A DNA stretch of 64,000 nt from an uncultured Aquimarina sp. (GTDB lineage Bacteria; Bacteroidota; Bacteroidia; Flavobacteriales; Flavobacteriaceae), in the NCBI GenBank assembly GCA_947498765.1, contig CANMLG010000016.1, forward strand, positions 186,001 to 250,000. The letters run 5' to 3'. The notes under the pieces are model-generated. The model had not been told where the DNA came from and searched no databases. It saw only the letters and a program-made list of their open reading frames with translations. The position numbers and the translations under genes were made by a program. Position 1 is the first letter of the stretch. The number at the start of each line of letters is the position of its first letter. Shown here piece by piece: positions 8,833 through 18,089 of the stretch.

Positions 8833-10353
8833 TTATGGATTTAGATCACTTTCAGTTATAGTTATGATTTCGCATTCGCGTATAAGTATATCTTCAGGGC
8901 ATTCAGGATTGTTAACTGTTACACAAATTTCATAGTTATTTGGATTGGCGAATGTATTAGAGAATTTATTGGTGTCATTTCCAATAACAATTCTATTATC
9001 TAAACTCCATGTATAAGTCGTTTTTGTTGGGTCTAATGATTGATAAATAGCTTCAAAATTAAATTTACCAAGTGTGGTAAAAAAATCTTTTTCATAAAAT
9101 AAATCTAGTCTCTGGCTACAATTAAATGGCGATAAGTCATCATTTATAGTAATAATTTTACAAACTCTAGGAAAAGAATTAGTACTGCCTACACATTCTA
9201 GTCCAGCTTCTCTAGCAATAAGACAAACTGAGTAAAGATTAGGTTCAGTAAATTGAAATGAAGAAGTGTTAAAAATGTCACCTATCGGGTCACCATCAAC
9301 AATCCAAACATAATTAGTGGTACTAGGGTCATCGGATTCAAAAATAGCTTCAAAATTTAATAGCCCAGGAGTGGTAGGATCTTCGGTAGTTATGAAATCA
9401 ATATCCTTACCACAAGCTTGGTTTACTTCGTTATCAAAATTAGTAATGATACAAACCTCTTTCTCTATAGTGCAATCTTCAAAACTTGTTTTAGCGCAAA
9501 TTTCAAATACATTTCTGGGAGTTTCAGGTGAGAATAATAAATTAAAGAAATCAAATTGTAAAAATGCTCTAGTTTCTCCTTCAATTATTTCTCCATCAAT
9601 AGACCATTCAGTAGCGATTGGTATTTTGCTATTTTCTGGTCTAATAATAAAGTTTAAAATATCAGATTCGGTTCCAAAATCAATAGTTTCTATCATGAAA
9701 TCGGGACAGACTTTATTTTCTACAGCAATTTCACAATCATTTAAAATAACCATATGCTGATATTTATTGGAAATTATAGTACCCTGATTTGATTTTATGG
9801 GATAAGATGTTATTGGATATTTAAATGTTGGGTTAGCAACAAAATTATTTAATTGTTCTTCGCTATTAATAACAAGTTTGTTATTCATATTTATTTCAGA
9901 AACTATCTCAATAGGGTATTGGTAGTCAAAACAATTAGTTTCGTTAAAAATGCGTTCATTTAAAAGAGGTATATTACAAGTTTCTAATAAATTAAAAAAA
10001 ACATCAATATTGGTAACGGTTACTTCATCGGCATCTCTAGGTTTTATTTTAAATGGTAATACCATTGAGCAAGAAAAAAATTTATCGCTTTGTATATTTA
10101 TAAATTCGCTAAGACCATCTTTATTTATAAGAGTAATATTATTTTCAGAATTATCAAGAATTGAAAAGGGGTATATAAATTCAAAACACTTTTCAGATTG
10201 GTCGTCAGTACTTTGTAGATAATCCAAAAAGCTAAGCATTAGCGAGGTTTCGACTGGTGTTCCACTTTCATCATTAAAAACGTCTTCTTCTGAAATACAA
10301 CTTACAGTTAGTAGAAGTGCAAAAAGAAATATATAATGTACGTATTTAAGCAT
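8833..10353 (-). CDS. Flavobacterial lipoprotein with twin YP modules and PKD-like domains
   Basis: This is a 506-residue predicted lipoprotein; the signal peptide ends in LTVSC, with the lipidated cysteine at C19. Two related N-terminal segments each start with a cysteine, an aromatic and a YP pair (CFEFIYPFSI and CFDYQYPIEI) and are followed by an Asn-rich turn and a short helix, a pattern common in unassigned flavobacterial lipoproteins. The C-terminal half holds repeated PKD/Ig-like beta domains, with WSIDG, WIVDG and WSLDN as the tryptophan strands. It is a paralogue of the frameshifted gene just upstream. A promoter-like element matching the one before fecR lies at 10471-10502. The function is unknown; a surface role under ECF sigma control is inference. 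Confidence 0.7.
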   Translation of the reverse strand: MLKYVHYIFLFALLLTVSCISEEDVFNDESGTPVETSLMLSFLDYLQSTDDQSEKCFEFIYPFSILDNSENNITLINKDGLSEFINIQSDKFFSCSMVLPFKIKPRDADEVTVTNIDVFFNLLETCNIPLLNERIFNETNCFDYQYPIEIVSEINMNNKLVINSEEQLNNFVANPTFKYPITSYPIKSNQGTIISNKYQHMVILNDCEIAVENKVCPDFMIETIDFGTESDILNFIIRPENSKIPIATEWSIDGEIIEGETRAFLQFDFFNLLFSPETPRNVFEICAKTSFEDCTIEKEVCIITNFDNEVNQACGKDIDFITTEDPTTPGLLNFEAIFESDDPSTTNYVWIVDGDPIGDIFNTSSFQFTEPNLYSVCLIAREAGLECVGSTNSFPRVCKIITINDDLSPFNCSQRLDLFYEKDFFTTLGKFNFEAIYQSLDPTKTTYTWSLDNRIVIGNDTNKFSNTFANPNNYEICVTVNNPECPEDILIRECEIITITESDLNP

Positions 10354-10475
10354 AGTTTATTATTTATTTTTCTGTTTCTTCATAAATATAATTTATGTTA
10401 AAATCTAAAAAACTAAAAATTATTTATTCTATAGGTGTTAAATTTTACGTAAAAAAATAACCTTATATTATATAT

Positions 10476-10502
10476 ACGCACAACATACCTATTTACCCTA
10501 CC
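10476..10502 (-). promoter_or_regulatory. Candidate ECF sigma promoter for the 506-residue lipoprotein
   Basis: On the minus strand GGTAGGGTAAAT (10502-10491) is followed after 12 bases by CGTATA starting with CGT at 10478-10476. The same two-part motif lies before fecR at 12579 and before the HEIGH protease at 55859. The gene start is about 120 bases downstream. Confidence 0.6.
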
Positions 10503-10590
10503 ACTTACAAATATATATTAAATTTGGTGATGTTTCATTTATTTTATATTCGTGCTAAAACATCAAAAAAATTAATGCTTATCTATTAGT

Positions 10591-11780
10591 TTAAGGGTTT
10601 AAATCTTCGGGAGTAACAACAACACTTTCGCAATCAAATAAGAAAAAACTATTAGTAGGACAGTTAATATCATTTATATTTACACAAACGGTATAAGTTC
10701 CAGTTTCTGTAAAGGTAAAGGTATTAGAAGGGTCATCAATACTCATTCCATTTGGTAAACCATAAACATTCCAAGTATATCTTACAGATTCAATATCAAT
10801 TGATGTATAAACAGCTGAAAATCTATAATTTCCTGGAATAAGTTCATTTTTATCAATTAATAGTTCAACATTAGGACTGCAAGCTTGTATAATATCACTT
10901 ACAGCTGTTGTTGTACATAGATTAATAGGAGTTTCGCAGTTAAAAAGATTTATTTCGGAGCAAATTTCATATACTCCGTTTTGCACAATTCTAAAATCAA
11001 AAATCACATTATTTTGATTTTCAATAAGTGTACCATCAACAAACCATTTAACAGATTCAATAGTATTATTTTGATTGTCTAAAGTATATGTATACGATGT
11101 TGGAGTAGTATTTGTAGTTTGAATATTTAAATCCATTTCAGAGCACTGGTTAACAGGGGTGCTATTGTTTTTACAGATATTTATAATGACTAAATGTTCA
11201 AATTGGTTGTTGATAACCAATCCATTGGTTGTAGTTACAGGGTAATTGAAAAAAGTAATTGCGCTATTTAAGTTGGAAAGAGCTTCTGTAATTTCATTTT
11301 GATTATTTATAATAATGTTTTTTTCATTATCAGATAGCCTTACAGGATATCGATATTGTAAACAGTCGTTTTCGGGGAAAGCACGAGAAATAAATGAAGG
11401 CATATCACATTCGTTTTCCAAAAGATTTAATAAATCAGCATTATCTGAAATAGTTATTAATTGTCCATTATCAAGTGTTACGTCAAAAGGAAATAAAATG
11501 GCATTAATAAAAAATCATTATCAAGAAAGCTTGTGGCTTCGTTAAGTGCATTTTGATTTATGTAAGTAACATTGTTTTTTTTATTAGTTGAAAATATGAC
11601 AGGGTAATTTAAGCTAAAACAGGCATCTGAATTATTTGAATTTATTATGTAATCAAGCATTGAAATTACTAGATCAGATTTAGAAATTGTAACAACTTCT
11701 TTTTCAAATACATCATTCTCTTTAACACAGGCGCTTGTGGAAAATAAAAATAATAGTAAATAATAAATCGATTTATTCAA
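10591..11780 (-). pseudogene. Frameshifted paralogous lipoprotein with YP modules and PKD-like domains
   Basis: Two consecutive minus-strand frames (11780-11478 and the frame ending at 10591) together encode one lipoprotein of about 396 residues, paralogous to the gene at 8833-10353. The first frame has a lipoprotein signal (STSAC, C18) and the first YP module (CFSLNYPVIF). The second has the next module (CLQYRYPVRL) and PKD-like domains with WFVDG and WNVYG strands. The break is in a run of six A on the plus strand (11509-11514). One more base there restores the phrase FFINAILFPFDVT, which aligns with FFSCSMVLPFKI in the paralogue. It may be a real mutation, a slippage-prone tract or a sequencing error. 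Confidence 0.75.
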
Positions 11781-11974
11781 TGTTATGAATATTATGGTTT
11801 TAAAAATTAATAACTAAAATTTAGTTTATGGAAATATATGAAATCACGGTTATTAATTTTTAGGTTAGGTAAACATGCCCTGACAATCAAGTGATGTTAT
11901 TTAGAGATTAAAATTCGTTTTCATAACAAGTTTTGCAAAAAAAAATTACTTTTGGTTTATTAAAAAAATGTTAA

Positions 11975-12499
11975 ATGCTAGGTTCAAAAAAAATATCATT
12001 ATGTAGAGATAGTGTGTATGAGTCTTTTTTTAAAGATCATGCTAAGTCATTACGTAATTTTTTGTTTGTTAAGTTTGGTGATAAGGACTTATCAGAAGAT
12101 TTAGTACAGGAAGCATTTATAAAACTCTGGGAAAATTGTAATAAAGTAAACCCAGATACGGCTAAAAGTTTTTTGTATAAAATAGCGATCAACACAGGAA
12201 TTAGTAATAAAAGGCATGATCAGGTAAAATTTAAATATCAAAATATTATTGTCCATCAAAAAAAATCGGCGGATATGGAAACTCCTGAGTTTATTATGGA
12301 AGAAATGGAGTTTAATGAAAAAGTAAAGAGAATTATTTCTTCATTACCCGATAGACAAAGAGAGGTTTTTATTTTAAATAGAATTGAAAAAAAAACCTAT
12401 AAGGAAATTGCTCAGTTATTAGATATTTCAGTTAAAGCTGTTGAAAAACTAATGCATAAAGCATTGTTGAAAATTAGGTCGGTAATTGGAAATAAATGA
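11975..12499 (+). CDS. ECF sigma factor, FecI-like
   Basis: This 174-residue protein is an extracytoplasmic-function sigma factor that directs RNA polymerase to a dedicated promoter set. Region 2 spans about residues 18-85 and includes DLVQEAFIKLWEN. Region 4 spans about 105-170 and includes LPDRQREVFILNRIEKKTYKEIA followed by a helix-turn-helix (LDISVKAVEKLMHKAL). A FecR anti-sigma and a TonB receptor with a signalling domain follow, giving a classic surface-signalling trio. A TACTTTTG box at 11947-11954 fits a housekeeping -7 element about 20 bases before the start. The likely target motif is described at 12579-12606. Confidence 0.9.
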   Translation: MLGSKKISLCRDSVYESFFKDHAKSLRNFLFVKFGDKDLSEDLVQEAFIKLWENCNKVNPDTAKSFLYKIAINTGISNKRHDQVKFKYQNIIVHQKKSADMETPEFIMEEMEFNEKVKRIISSLPDRQREVFILNRIEKKTYKEIAQLLDISVKAVEKLMHKALLKIRSVIGNK

Positions 12500-12578
12500 T
12501 ATCATTAAAGAAAAAAATAAAATTTTAAAAGTAAATTTGGAAAAAAAGCTGGTAAAAATTAGCTTTTTTAATCTAGGG

Positions 12579-12606
12579 GGTAGGGTAAATTGGAACTTAT
12601 GCGTTT
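12579..12606 (+). promoter_or_regulatory. Candidate ECF sigma promoter in front of fecR
   Basis: GGTAGGGTAAAT (12579-12590) is followed after 11 bases by CGTTTA at 12602. The position between sigma and anti-sigma genes, about 25 bases before the fecR ATG, suits a promoter used by the upstream sigma factor. Two further copies occur in the window with the same spacing (plus or minus one base). Confidence 0.65.
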
Positions 12607-12630
12607 AAACTTAGAGTATAGCTTATAATT

Positions 12631-13557
12631 ATGGAAAATAATAACTTTGAAGAAACTTTTTTAGCCAAATGGATATCTGGGGAACTAACTCAGAATCAAT
12701 TGGCTGATTTTGAAAAACATCCTCATTATAAGCAGTATGTTAAAATTAGTGAAGCCACCCAAAACATGTCACTAATTGAATATGATATTGATAATGCGTT
12801 ATTAAGTTTAAAAGGTAAAGTAAAAACACGATCTAAAAAAGTAAAGGTTTTTACACTATATAAATATATCGGAATAGCAGCAGCTTGTTTGGTTTTTTGT
12901 GCAGGGTTATATTTATTTACTTTTTCAAATACAATTTATACAAGTAGCATAGCAGAGCATAAAAATGTGGTGTTGCCCGATGGCTCAACAGTGTTACTTA
13001 ATGCAAAAGCAACCGCGGAGGTTAATAAATTTAAGTGGAAAAAAAACAGAGAGGTTAACCTTACGGGAGAAGGATATTTTAAAGTTAAAAAAGGGAGTAA
13101 ATTTAAAGTAAAAACAGCATTAGGAGTGGTTCAAGTAGTTGGTACTGAGTTTACTGTTAATGTTTTGGATAATGAGTTACTTATAGTAAAATGTTTTGAA
13201 GGTATTGTTAAAGTAGATGTGGGAATTAAAGAGGTTGTCTTAACTCAAGGAAATGCTTTGCAAGTTTATAATGAAAAAATACAACAATGGAATTTTATAA
13301 AAGAAGCTCCTAGTTGGGTACTCAATAATGAAACTCAATTTAATAGTGTACCCATAGGTTATGTTGTTACGGCCTTAAAAAGACAGTTTGATATCCAAAT
13401 TCTGGAACCTGAAAATATAGATGAAAAACTGATTTTTACGGGGAGGTTTTCAAATAATAATATTAAAAATGCGTTGTATACAGTATTTAGTACATTAGGT
13501 TTAAAGTATGAGTTTGTTTCTGAAAAAGAAATTCGTATTTTAGATCCAACAGAATAA
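12631..13557 (+). CDS. FecR-type anti-sigma factor
   Basis: This 308-residue inner-membrane protein is predicted to hold the ECF sigma factor and release it on a signal from the outer-membrane receptor. A short cytoplasmic N-terminal region has FLAKWISGELTQNQLADF. One membrane helix lies at about residues 78-98. The periplasmic FecR domain follows (LPDGSTVLLNAKA, then GEGYFKV), with a C-terminal DUF4974-type region (VPIGYVVTALKRQFDIQI, then FTGRFSNNNI). The gene ends four bases before the TonB receptor start, so the two are co-transcribed. The domain order is the usual Bacteroidota one. Confidence 0.92.
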   Translation: MENNNFEETFLAKWISGELTQNQLADFEKHPHYKQYVKISEATQNMSLIEYDIDNALLSLKGKVKTRSKKVKVFTLYKYIGIAAACLVFCAGLYLFTFSNTIYTSSIAEHKNVVLPDGSTVLLNAKATAEVNKFKWKKNREVNLTGEGYFKVKKGSKFKVKTALGVVQVVGTEFTVNVLDNELLIVKCFEGIVKVDVGIKEVVLTQGNALQVYNEKIQQWNFIKEAPSWVLNNETQFNSVPIGYVVTALKRQFDIQILEPENIDEKLIFTGRFSNNNIKNALYTVFSTLGLKYEFVSEKEIRILDPTE

Positions 13558-13561
13558 ATAA

Positions 13562-16087
13562 ATGCATTACATAAAGATTGGATTATTGTGCTTATGCACT
13601 ATACTTTTTAGTAAAATGAGTGTTATTGCTCAAAATAGTTTCTCAAAAAAAGTATCATTAAAAGAATATATACAATCATTGCAAGATAAGTTTGGATATA
13701 AATTTAGTTATTTAGATGCTTATGTAACTAAAGAAATCACTCCTCCATCCAATACTACTGACATAAAAAAAATTCTATTTTTTTTAGAAAAACAAGCTAA
13801 TTTACGTTTTGAAATTACCGATAATACAAATATTGTAATTAGGCCATTTGGAAATGATGATGTAATCAGTATATGTGGTTACACTAAGCTTAATGGAGAA
13901 ATAAAATCTAATATAAAAGTACAATCTGTATTTAGTTTAGAAGAAGTTAAAAGTAATGATCAGGGTTTTTTTGAAATCAAAATTCCATATGGCAGTTCTG
14001 TTATTTTTAGTTTTGAGAATACAATTTTAAGAAAATTAAAGGCAAGTCAACTTTTAACTAGTAATTGTTCTGAAGTAAACCTAAATACATATCATTTAGA
14101 ATTGAAAGAAGTAAATTTATGGCAATATTTAACAAAAGGGGTTAATAAAATAGCTCAAAAAACAGTATTTAAGCCTAAAGATTTTTCTGTTTTAGCAGGT
14201 TTAACAGAACCAGATATACTGCAAAGTTTACAGCATATTCCAGGAGTTCAAAATCCGTTTGAAACTGCATCAAGATTATTTGTAAGAGGCGGTACTCCAG
14301 ATCAAAATTTAATTTTGTGGAATGGTATTAAAAGTTATAATCAAGGACATTTTTTTGGATTAATATCTTCATTCAATCCTTATTTGATAAAAGAAATTGA
14401 TTTTTATAATAAAGGTGTAAATGCACAATTTGGTGATCGTATAGCAGGTGTTGTAGATTTAAAATCATCTCAAAAAGTAGCTAATAAATTTGAAGGTGGA
14501 TTAGGGGCTAATCTTGTACATGCGGATGCTTATGCAAGGATTCCAATAATTAAAGACAGACTTTCAATTGAAGTGGCAGGCAGGAGATCTTTTAATGATC
14601 TGTGGGAGTCACCTGCTTATAAACAAATGGCTGATCGTGTTTTTCAAAATACAAAAATAAGCGAATCATCTTCAAGAAGAAAAGATGATTTTTATTTTGT
14701 AGATTATAGCTTTAGTATTCAAGGTAAATTATCTTCTAAGGATGAAGTGCAATTAAATACATTATACACTAAAAATGAATTGAATTTTGATAGTCAAACT
14801 GGAAATCAAATGTTTTCAGATAATTTGATTACCGAAAATGAAGGTTATAGTTTTCAGTGGCAACGAAAATATAATAATAAATTATCGCAAAATACTAGAG
14901 TGAATTTATCTAATTATATTTTAGATTATTCTTTTACTACTAACGATGTTAATAATACAACATTGAAAGAAAAAGATATTAAACAAAATTTTATTAATGA
15001 TATAGGTGTGCAAACCTTTGGGATGCTAAAGTTAAATGAAAAATCGAATTTGCAATTCGGATACGAATATTCTAAAACAAATATTAGATTTGCATTGGAA
15101 AACCGAAACCCAAATATTTCAATAATATTAGATGAAGAAAAAAATGAATTAGATTCTCATAGTTTGTTTTCTCAATATGAAATAAAAACTAAAGATAATT
15201 TAGTTTTACAATTGGGACTTAGAGGGAATTCATATTCTATTTCTGATGATCTATTTATTGAACCACGTATTTATTTTGAAACACCAATACTGCCAAATGT
15301 AAGTGTGAATACTTCTTTTACTTTGAGAAGTCAGGCGATCACTCAAATTCAAGAATCTGTAGTAAGTAGTTTGTCATTAGAAAATCAACTTTGGCGTATA
15401 ACGGATAATGAATTGGATGTGTTACAAACGAGGCAAGTTTCTGTTGGTGCTACTTATAAAACCAAGAATTGGTTTATTGAAGTAGATAGTTATATGAAAA
15501 GAACAAAAAATGTAACTTCATTAGCAACAGGGTTATTGGCTCCAGGGAGTCAAGCTTTGGATTCAGGCTTAAGCAGTATTGAAGGGGTGGAAATTTTTAT
15601 TAAGAAAAAATGGAAAGATTACGCCTCATGGGTAAGTTATAGTTATACCAAGCAAAAAAATAAATTTGATGAAATCAACGATAATAATTTTTTCACGAGT
15701 AATTTAAATATTGATCACACATTTAAATGGTTACATTTTTATAAATTTAAACAATTCCAATTTTCATTAAGTTGGTTATGGCATACAGGTAAAACTTCAA
15801 CTGATTCTGATTCTATAGCATTTATTGATAATGGTGGTGAAATAGGAAACATTAATGAAGAAAATTTGCCAGTATATCATAAATTAGATGCTTCAATTTT
15901 GTATAATTTCAAGCTTTCAAATAAATTAAGAAGTCAAATAGGGCTTTCAGTACTAAATATTTATAATAGAAAAAGTATTATAAATAGAGAATTTAAATCT
16001 ACTCCAGGGATTTCTAAAGATTTTCTTACTTTAAATTATAAGGCTTTAGGAATAACTCCAAATTTAAGTATGCGCCTTTTTTGGTAA
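13562..16087 (+). CDS. TonB-dependent receptor with STN signalling domain
   Basis: This 841-residue outer-membrane protein completes the sigma/FecR/receptor trio. A signal peptide covers about residues 1-24. An STN (secretin/TonB N-terminal) domain follows at about 25-95, the part that contacts FecR in the periplasm. A carboxypeptidase-regulatory-like beta domain comes next (about 100-175). The plug domain lies at about 205-300, with LQHIPGV, FVRGGTPDQNLILWNG and the typical RIAGVVDLKS end, then a beta barrel ending in an aromatic residue (RLFW). The ligand cannot be told; no SusD partner is present, which argues against a standard glycan system and leaves siderophore, peptide or another ligand open. 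Confidence 0.9.
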   Translation: MHYIKIGLLCLCTILFSKMSVIAQNSFSKKVSLKEYIQSLQDKFGYKFSYLDAYVTKEITPPSNTTDIKKILFFLEKQANLRFEITDNTNIVIRPFGNDDVISICGYTKLNGEIKSNIKVQSVFSLEEVKSNDQGFFEIKIPYGSSVIFSFENTILRKLKASQLLTSNCSEVNLNTYHLELKEVNLWQYLTKGVNKIAQKTVFKPKDFSVLAGLTEPDILQSLQHIPGVQNPFETASRLFVRGGTPDQNLILWNGIKSYNQGHFFGLISSFNPYLIKEIDFYNKGVNAQFGDRIAGVVDLKSSQKVANKFEGGLGANLVHADAYARIPIIKDRLSIEVAGRRSFNDLWESPAYKQMADRVFQNTKISESSSRRKDDFYFVDYSFSIQGKLSSKDEVQLNTLYTKNELNFDSQTGNQMFSDNLITENEGYSFQWQRKYNNKLSQNTRVNLSNYILDYSFTTNDVNNTTLKEKDIKQNFINDIGVQTFGMLKLNEKSNLQFGYEYSKTNIRFALENRNPNISIILDEEKNELDSHSLFSQYEIKTKDNLVLQLGLRGNSYSISDDLFIEPRIYFETPILPNVSVNTSFTLRSQAITQIQESVVSSLSLENQLWRITDNELDVLQTRQVSVGATYKTKNWFIEVDSYMKRTKNVTSLATGLLAPGSQALDSGLSSIEGVEIFIKKKWKDYASWVSYSYTKQKNKFDEINDNNFFTSNLNIDHTFKWLHFYKFKQFQFSLSWLWHTGKTSTDSDSIAFIDNGGEIGNINEENLPVYHKLDASILYNFKLSNKLRSQIGLSVLNIYNRKSIINREFKSTPGISKDFLTLNYKALGITPNLSMRLFW

Positions 16088-16179
16088 TTAACTATTTTTG
16101 AATAAAATAAAATATTTCTCATTTTTATTCAAATTCATTTCTATTCAAAGTGTATTTTTGGTTTCATTAAAGAAAATAT

Positions 16180-18081
16180 ATGCGAATTTATTTATTTTTA
16201 GGAATTTACTTTTTTAGTATTTTTCAAATTTTTTCTCAAGAAATTTCAGCTTTTAAAGTGTCTGCCATTGATTCGGTATTAAAAATAGATGTCAACTCAA
16301 TAGTACGATTGCATACTATGGAGGTGAATATTGATAATTCATCTAAAATGAGTATTAAAAACAGATTAGTAATAACTGTTTTAAATAGAAAAGCGGAGCA
16401 AAATTTATGGTTTGGACAGCAATATTCTTCATCACGTAAGTTGAAAAAAATTGAAGCTCTTATTTATGATAAGAATGGAATTAAAATTAACAAGATTAAG
16501 GAAAATGAATTTGTAGACAGAAGCATAACAGATTATGCAACTGTAGCTTCCGATTCTAGGAAAAAGTATTTGCATTATGTAGGTAATACATTTCCATATA
16601 CGATTGATTTTAATTATGAAATTGAAACAACTAATACGGGATTTATGCCAGTGTTTTATTTTAACGGAAGGTATAATCAATCAGTTGAACAGGCTGAATA
16701 TAAAATTTTTAATCCAACAAGAATTCCTTTACGGTATAAAGAAGTTAATTTTTTAGATTTAAACATAAAAAAGGAAGAATCTGATGAAGGAATAGTTTTT
16801 AAAGCTGCCGATTTAAAACCTGTAAAAAAGGAAGTATATGGGCCTTCATATAATAAGATATTTCCATATGTTAAAGTGTCTTTAGAAGATTTTACGCTGG
16901 TTAATATTGCAGGGAAAGTTACCAATTGGAAAGAAATGGGGGGGTGGCAAAATGAAAATTTATTAAAAAATAGGAGAGATTTGTCTGATGAGGTAATTAA
17001 TGAAATTACAAAGTTAGTAGAAGGAGAAACAGATCAAATTGAAAAGGCTAAAAAGATATATAATTATGTACAAAATAAAACACGTTATGTTGGTATTCAA
17101 TTAGGAATAGGTGGATGGAAGCCAATGAAAGCATCTGATGTTGATACTTATGGTTATGGTGATTGTAAAGCATTAACAAACTATACAAAAGCCTTGCTAG
17201 ATTCACAAAATATACCAGCTTATTATAGTGTAATATATGGTAATGAAGAAATAATTAATATTGATGAGGATTTTGTTTCCCTGGAAGGGAATCATGTAAT
17301 TTTAAACTTACCAAATAAAGGTAACGATTTGTGGTTGGAATGTACAAGTCAAACTGTTCCATTTGGATATATTGGTGGCTTTACAGATAATAGAAATGCA
17401 TTAGTAATTACTCCTGAAGGAGGCCAAATAAAGAAAACTACTCATTATAAAACTGAACAAAATATTTTAGAAACTACGATTAATTTAAAATTTAACATAG
17501 ATAATTCAGTTTCAGGTACTTTTGAAAGTAAAGCCGCTGGAATACAGTATAATTGGCAAAGCAAAGTTAAGTTCGCCAAAAATAAAATAAAGCACTACAC
17601 TGAATCAGAATTTTATCATTTAAACAATTTAAATATTCAAAATGTAAATTTAATTGATGATAAAGATACTATTCAATACAAAGAAACTTTTGATTTTTCC
17701 ATAACATCTTTTGGAAATAAAGCAGGGAGTAGACTTATTTTTAAGCCTAATTTTTTCAATGTTTACAACCCGTCTATATCTTCGAAAGAAAGAAATTTTG
17801 ATTTAGTAATTTCTCATGGTTTTGTCGATGTTGATAATTATGTATATGAATTCCCTCCTGAGTATGAATTATACAAACTTCCAAAATCTAACGAATTAAA
17901 AACTGAATTTGGAGCATATTCATTTATTGTTAAAAAAATAGATGACCATAAAATTAAGTTGACTCGAAAATTGATAATTAATGAAGGGAAGTTTAATAAA
18001 GAAAAATATGAAGATTATAAAGAGTTTGTGAAAAAGATAAAGTCATATGATAACTCTAAAGCCATATTAAGCAAAATTTAA
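16180..18081 (+). CDS. DUF3857 and transglutaminase-like exported protein
   Basis: This 633-residue protein has a signal peptide (about 1-19) and then a DUF3857 beta domain (about 45-220). A transglutaminase-like fold follows (about 280-400) with a visible triad: C329 in GYGDCKAL, H372 in GNHVIL and E387 in WLECT, the last being Asp in many relatives. The C-terminal third is beta-rich. The family is common in Bacteroidota; its substrate is unknown, and peptide or isopeptide chemistry in the periplasm is a family-based guess. A TATTTTTG box at 16153-16160 may be its -7 element. It sits 8 bases before a related gene. Confidence 0.85.
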   Translation: MRIYLFLGIYFFSIFQIFSQEISAFKVSAIDSVLKIDVNSIVRLHTMEVNIDNSSKMSIKNRLVITVLNRKAEQNLWFGQQYSSSRKLKKIEALIYDKNGIKINKIKENEFVDRSITDYATVASDSRKKYLHYVGNTFPYTIDFNYEIETTNTGFMPVFYFNGRYNQSVEQAEYKIFNPTRIPLRYKEVNFLDLNIKKEESDEGIVFKAADLKPVKKEVYGPSYNKIFPYVKVSLEDFTLVNIAGKVTNWKEMGGWQNENLLKNRRDLSDEVINEITKLVEGETDQIEKAKKIYNYVQNKTRYVGIQLGIGGWKPMKASDVDTYGYGDCKALTNYTKALLDSQNIPAYYSVIYGNEEIINIDEDFVSLEGNHVILNLPNKGNDLWLECTSQTVPFGYIGGFTDNRNALVITPEGGQIKKTTHYKTEQNILETTINLKFNIDNSVSGTFESKAAGIQYNWQSKVKFAKNKIKHYTESEFYHLNNLNIQNVNLIDDKDTIQYKETFDFSITSFGNKAGSRLIFKPNFFNVYNPSISSKERNFDLVISHGFVDVDNYVYEFPPEYELYKLPKSNELKTEFGAYSFIVKKIDDHKIKLTRKLIINEGKFNKEKYEDYKEFVKKIKSYDNSKAILSKI

Positions 18082-18089
18082 ATATAACT

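Noticed and set aside
11863..11874. GGTTAGGTAAAC before the sigma gene as an ECF promoter
   Set aside because: It has two mismatches to the motif and lacks a CGT 11-12 bases on.
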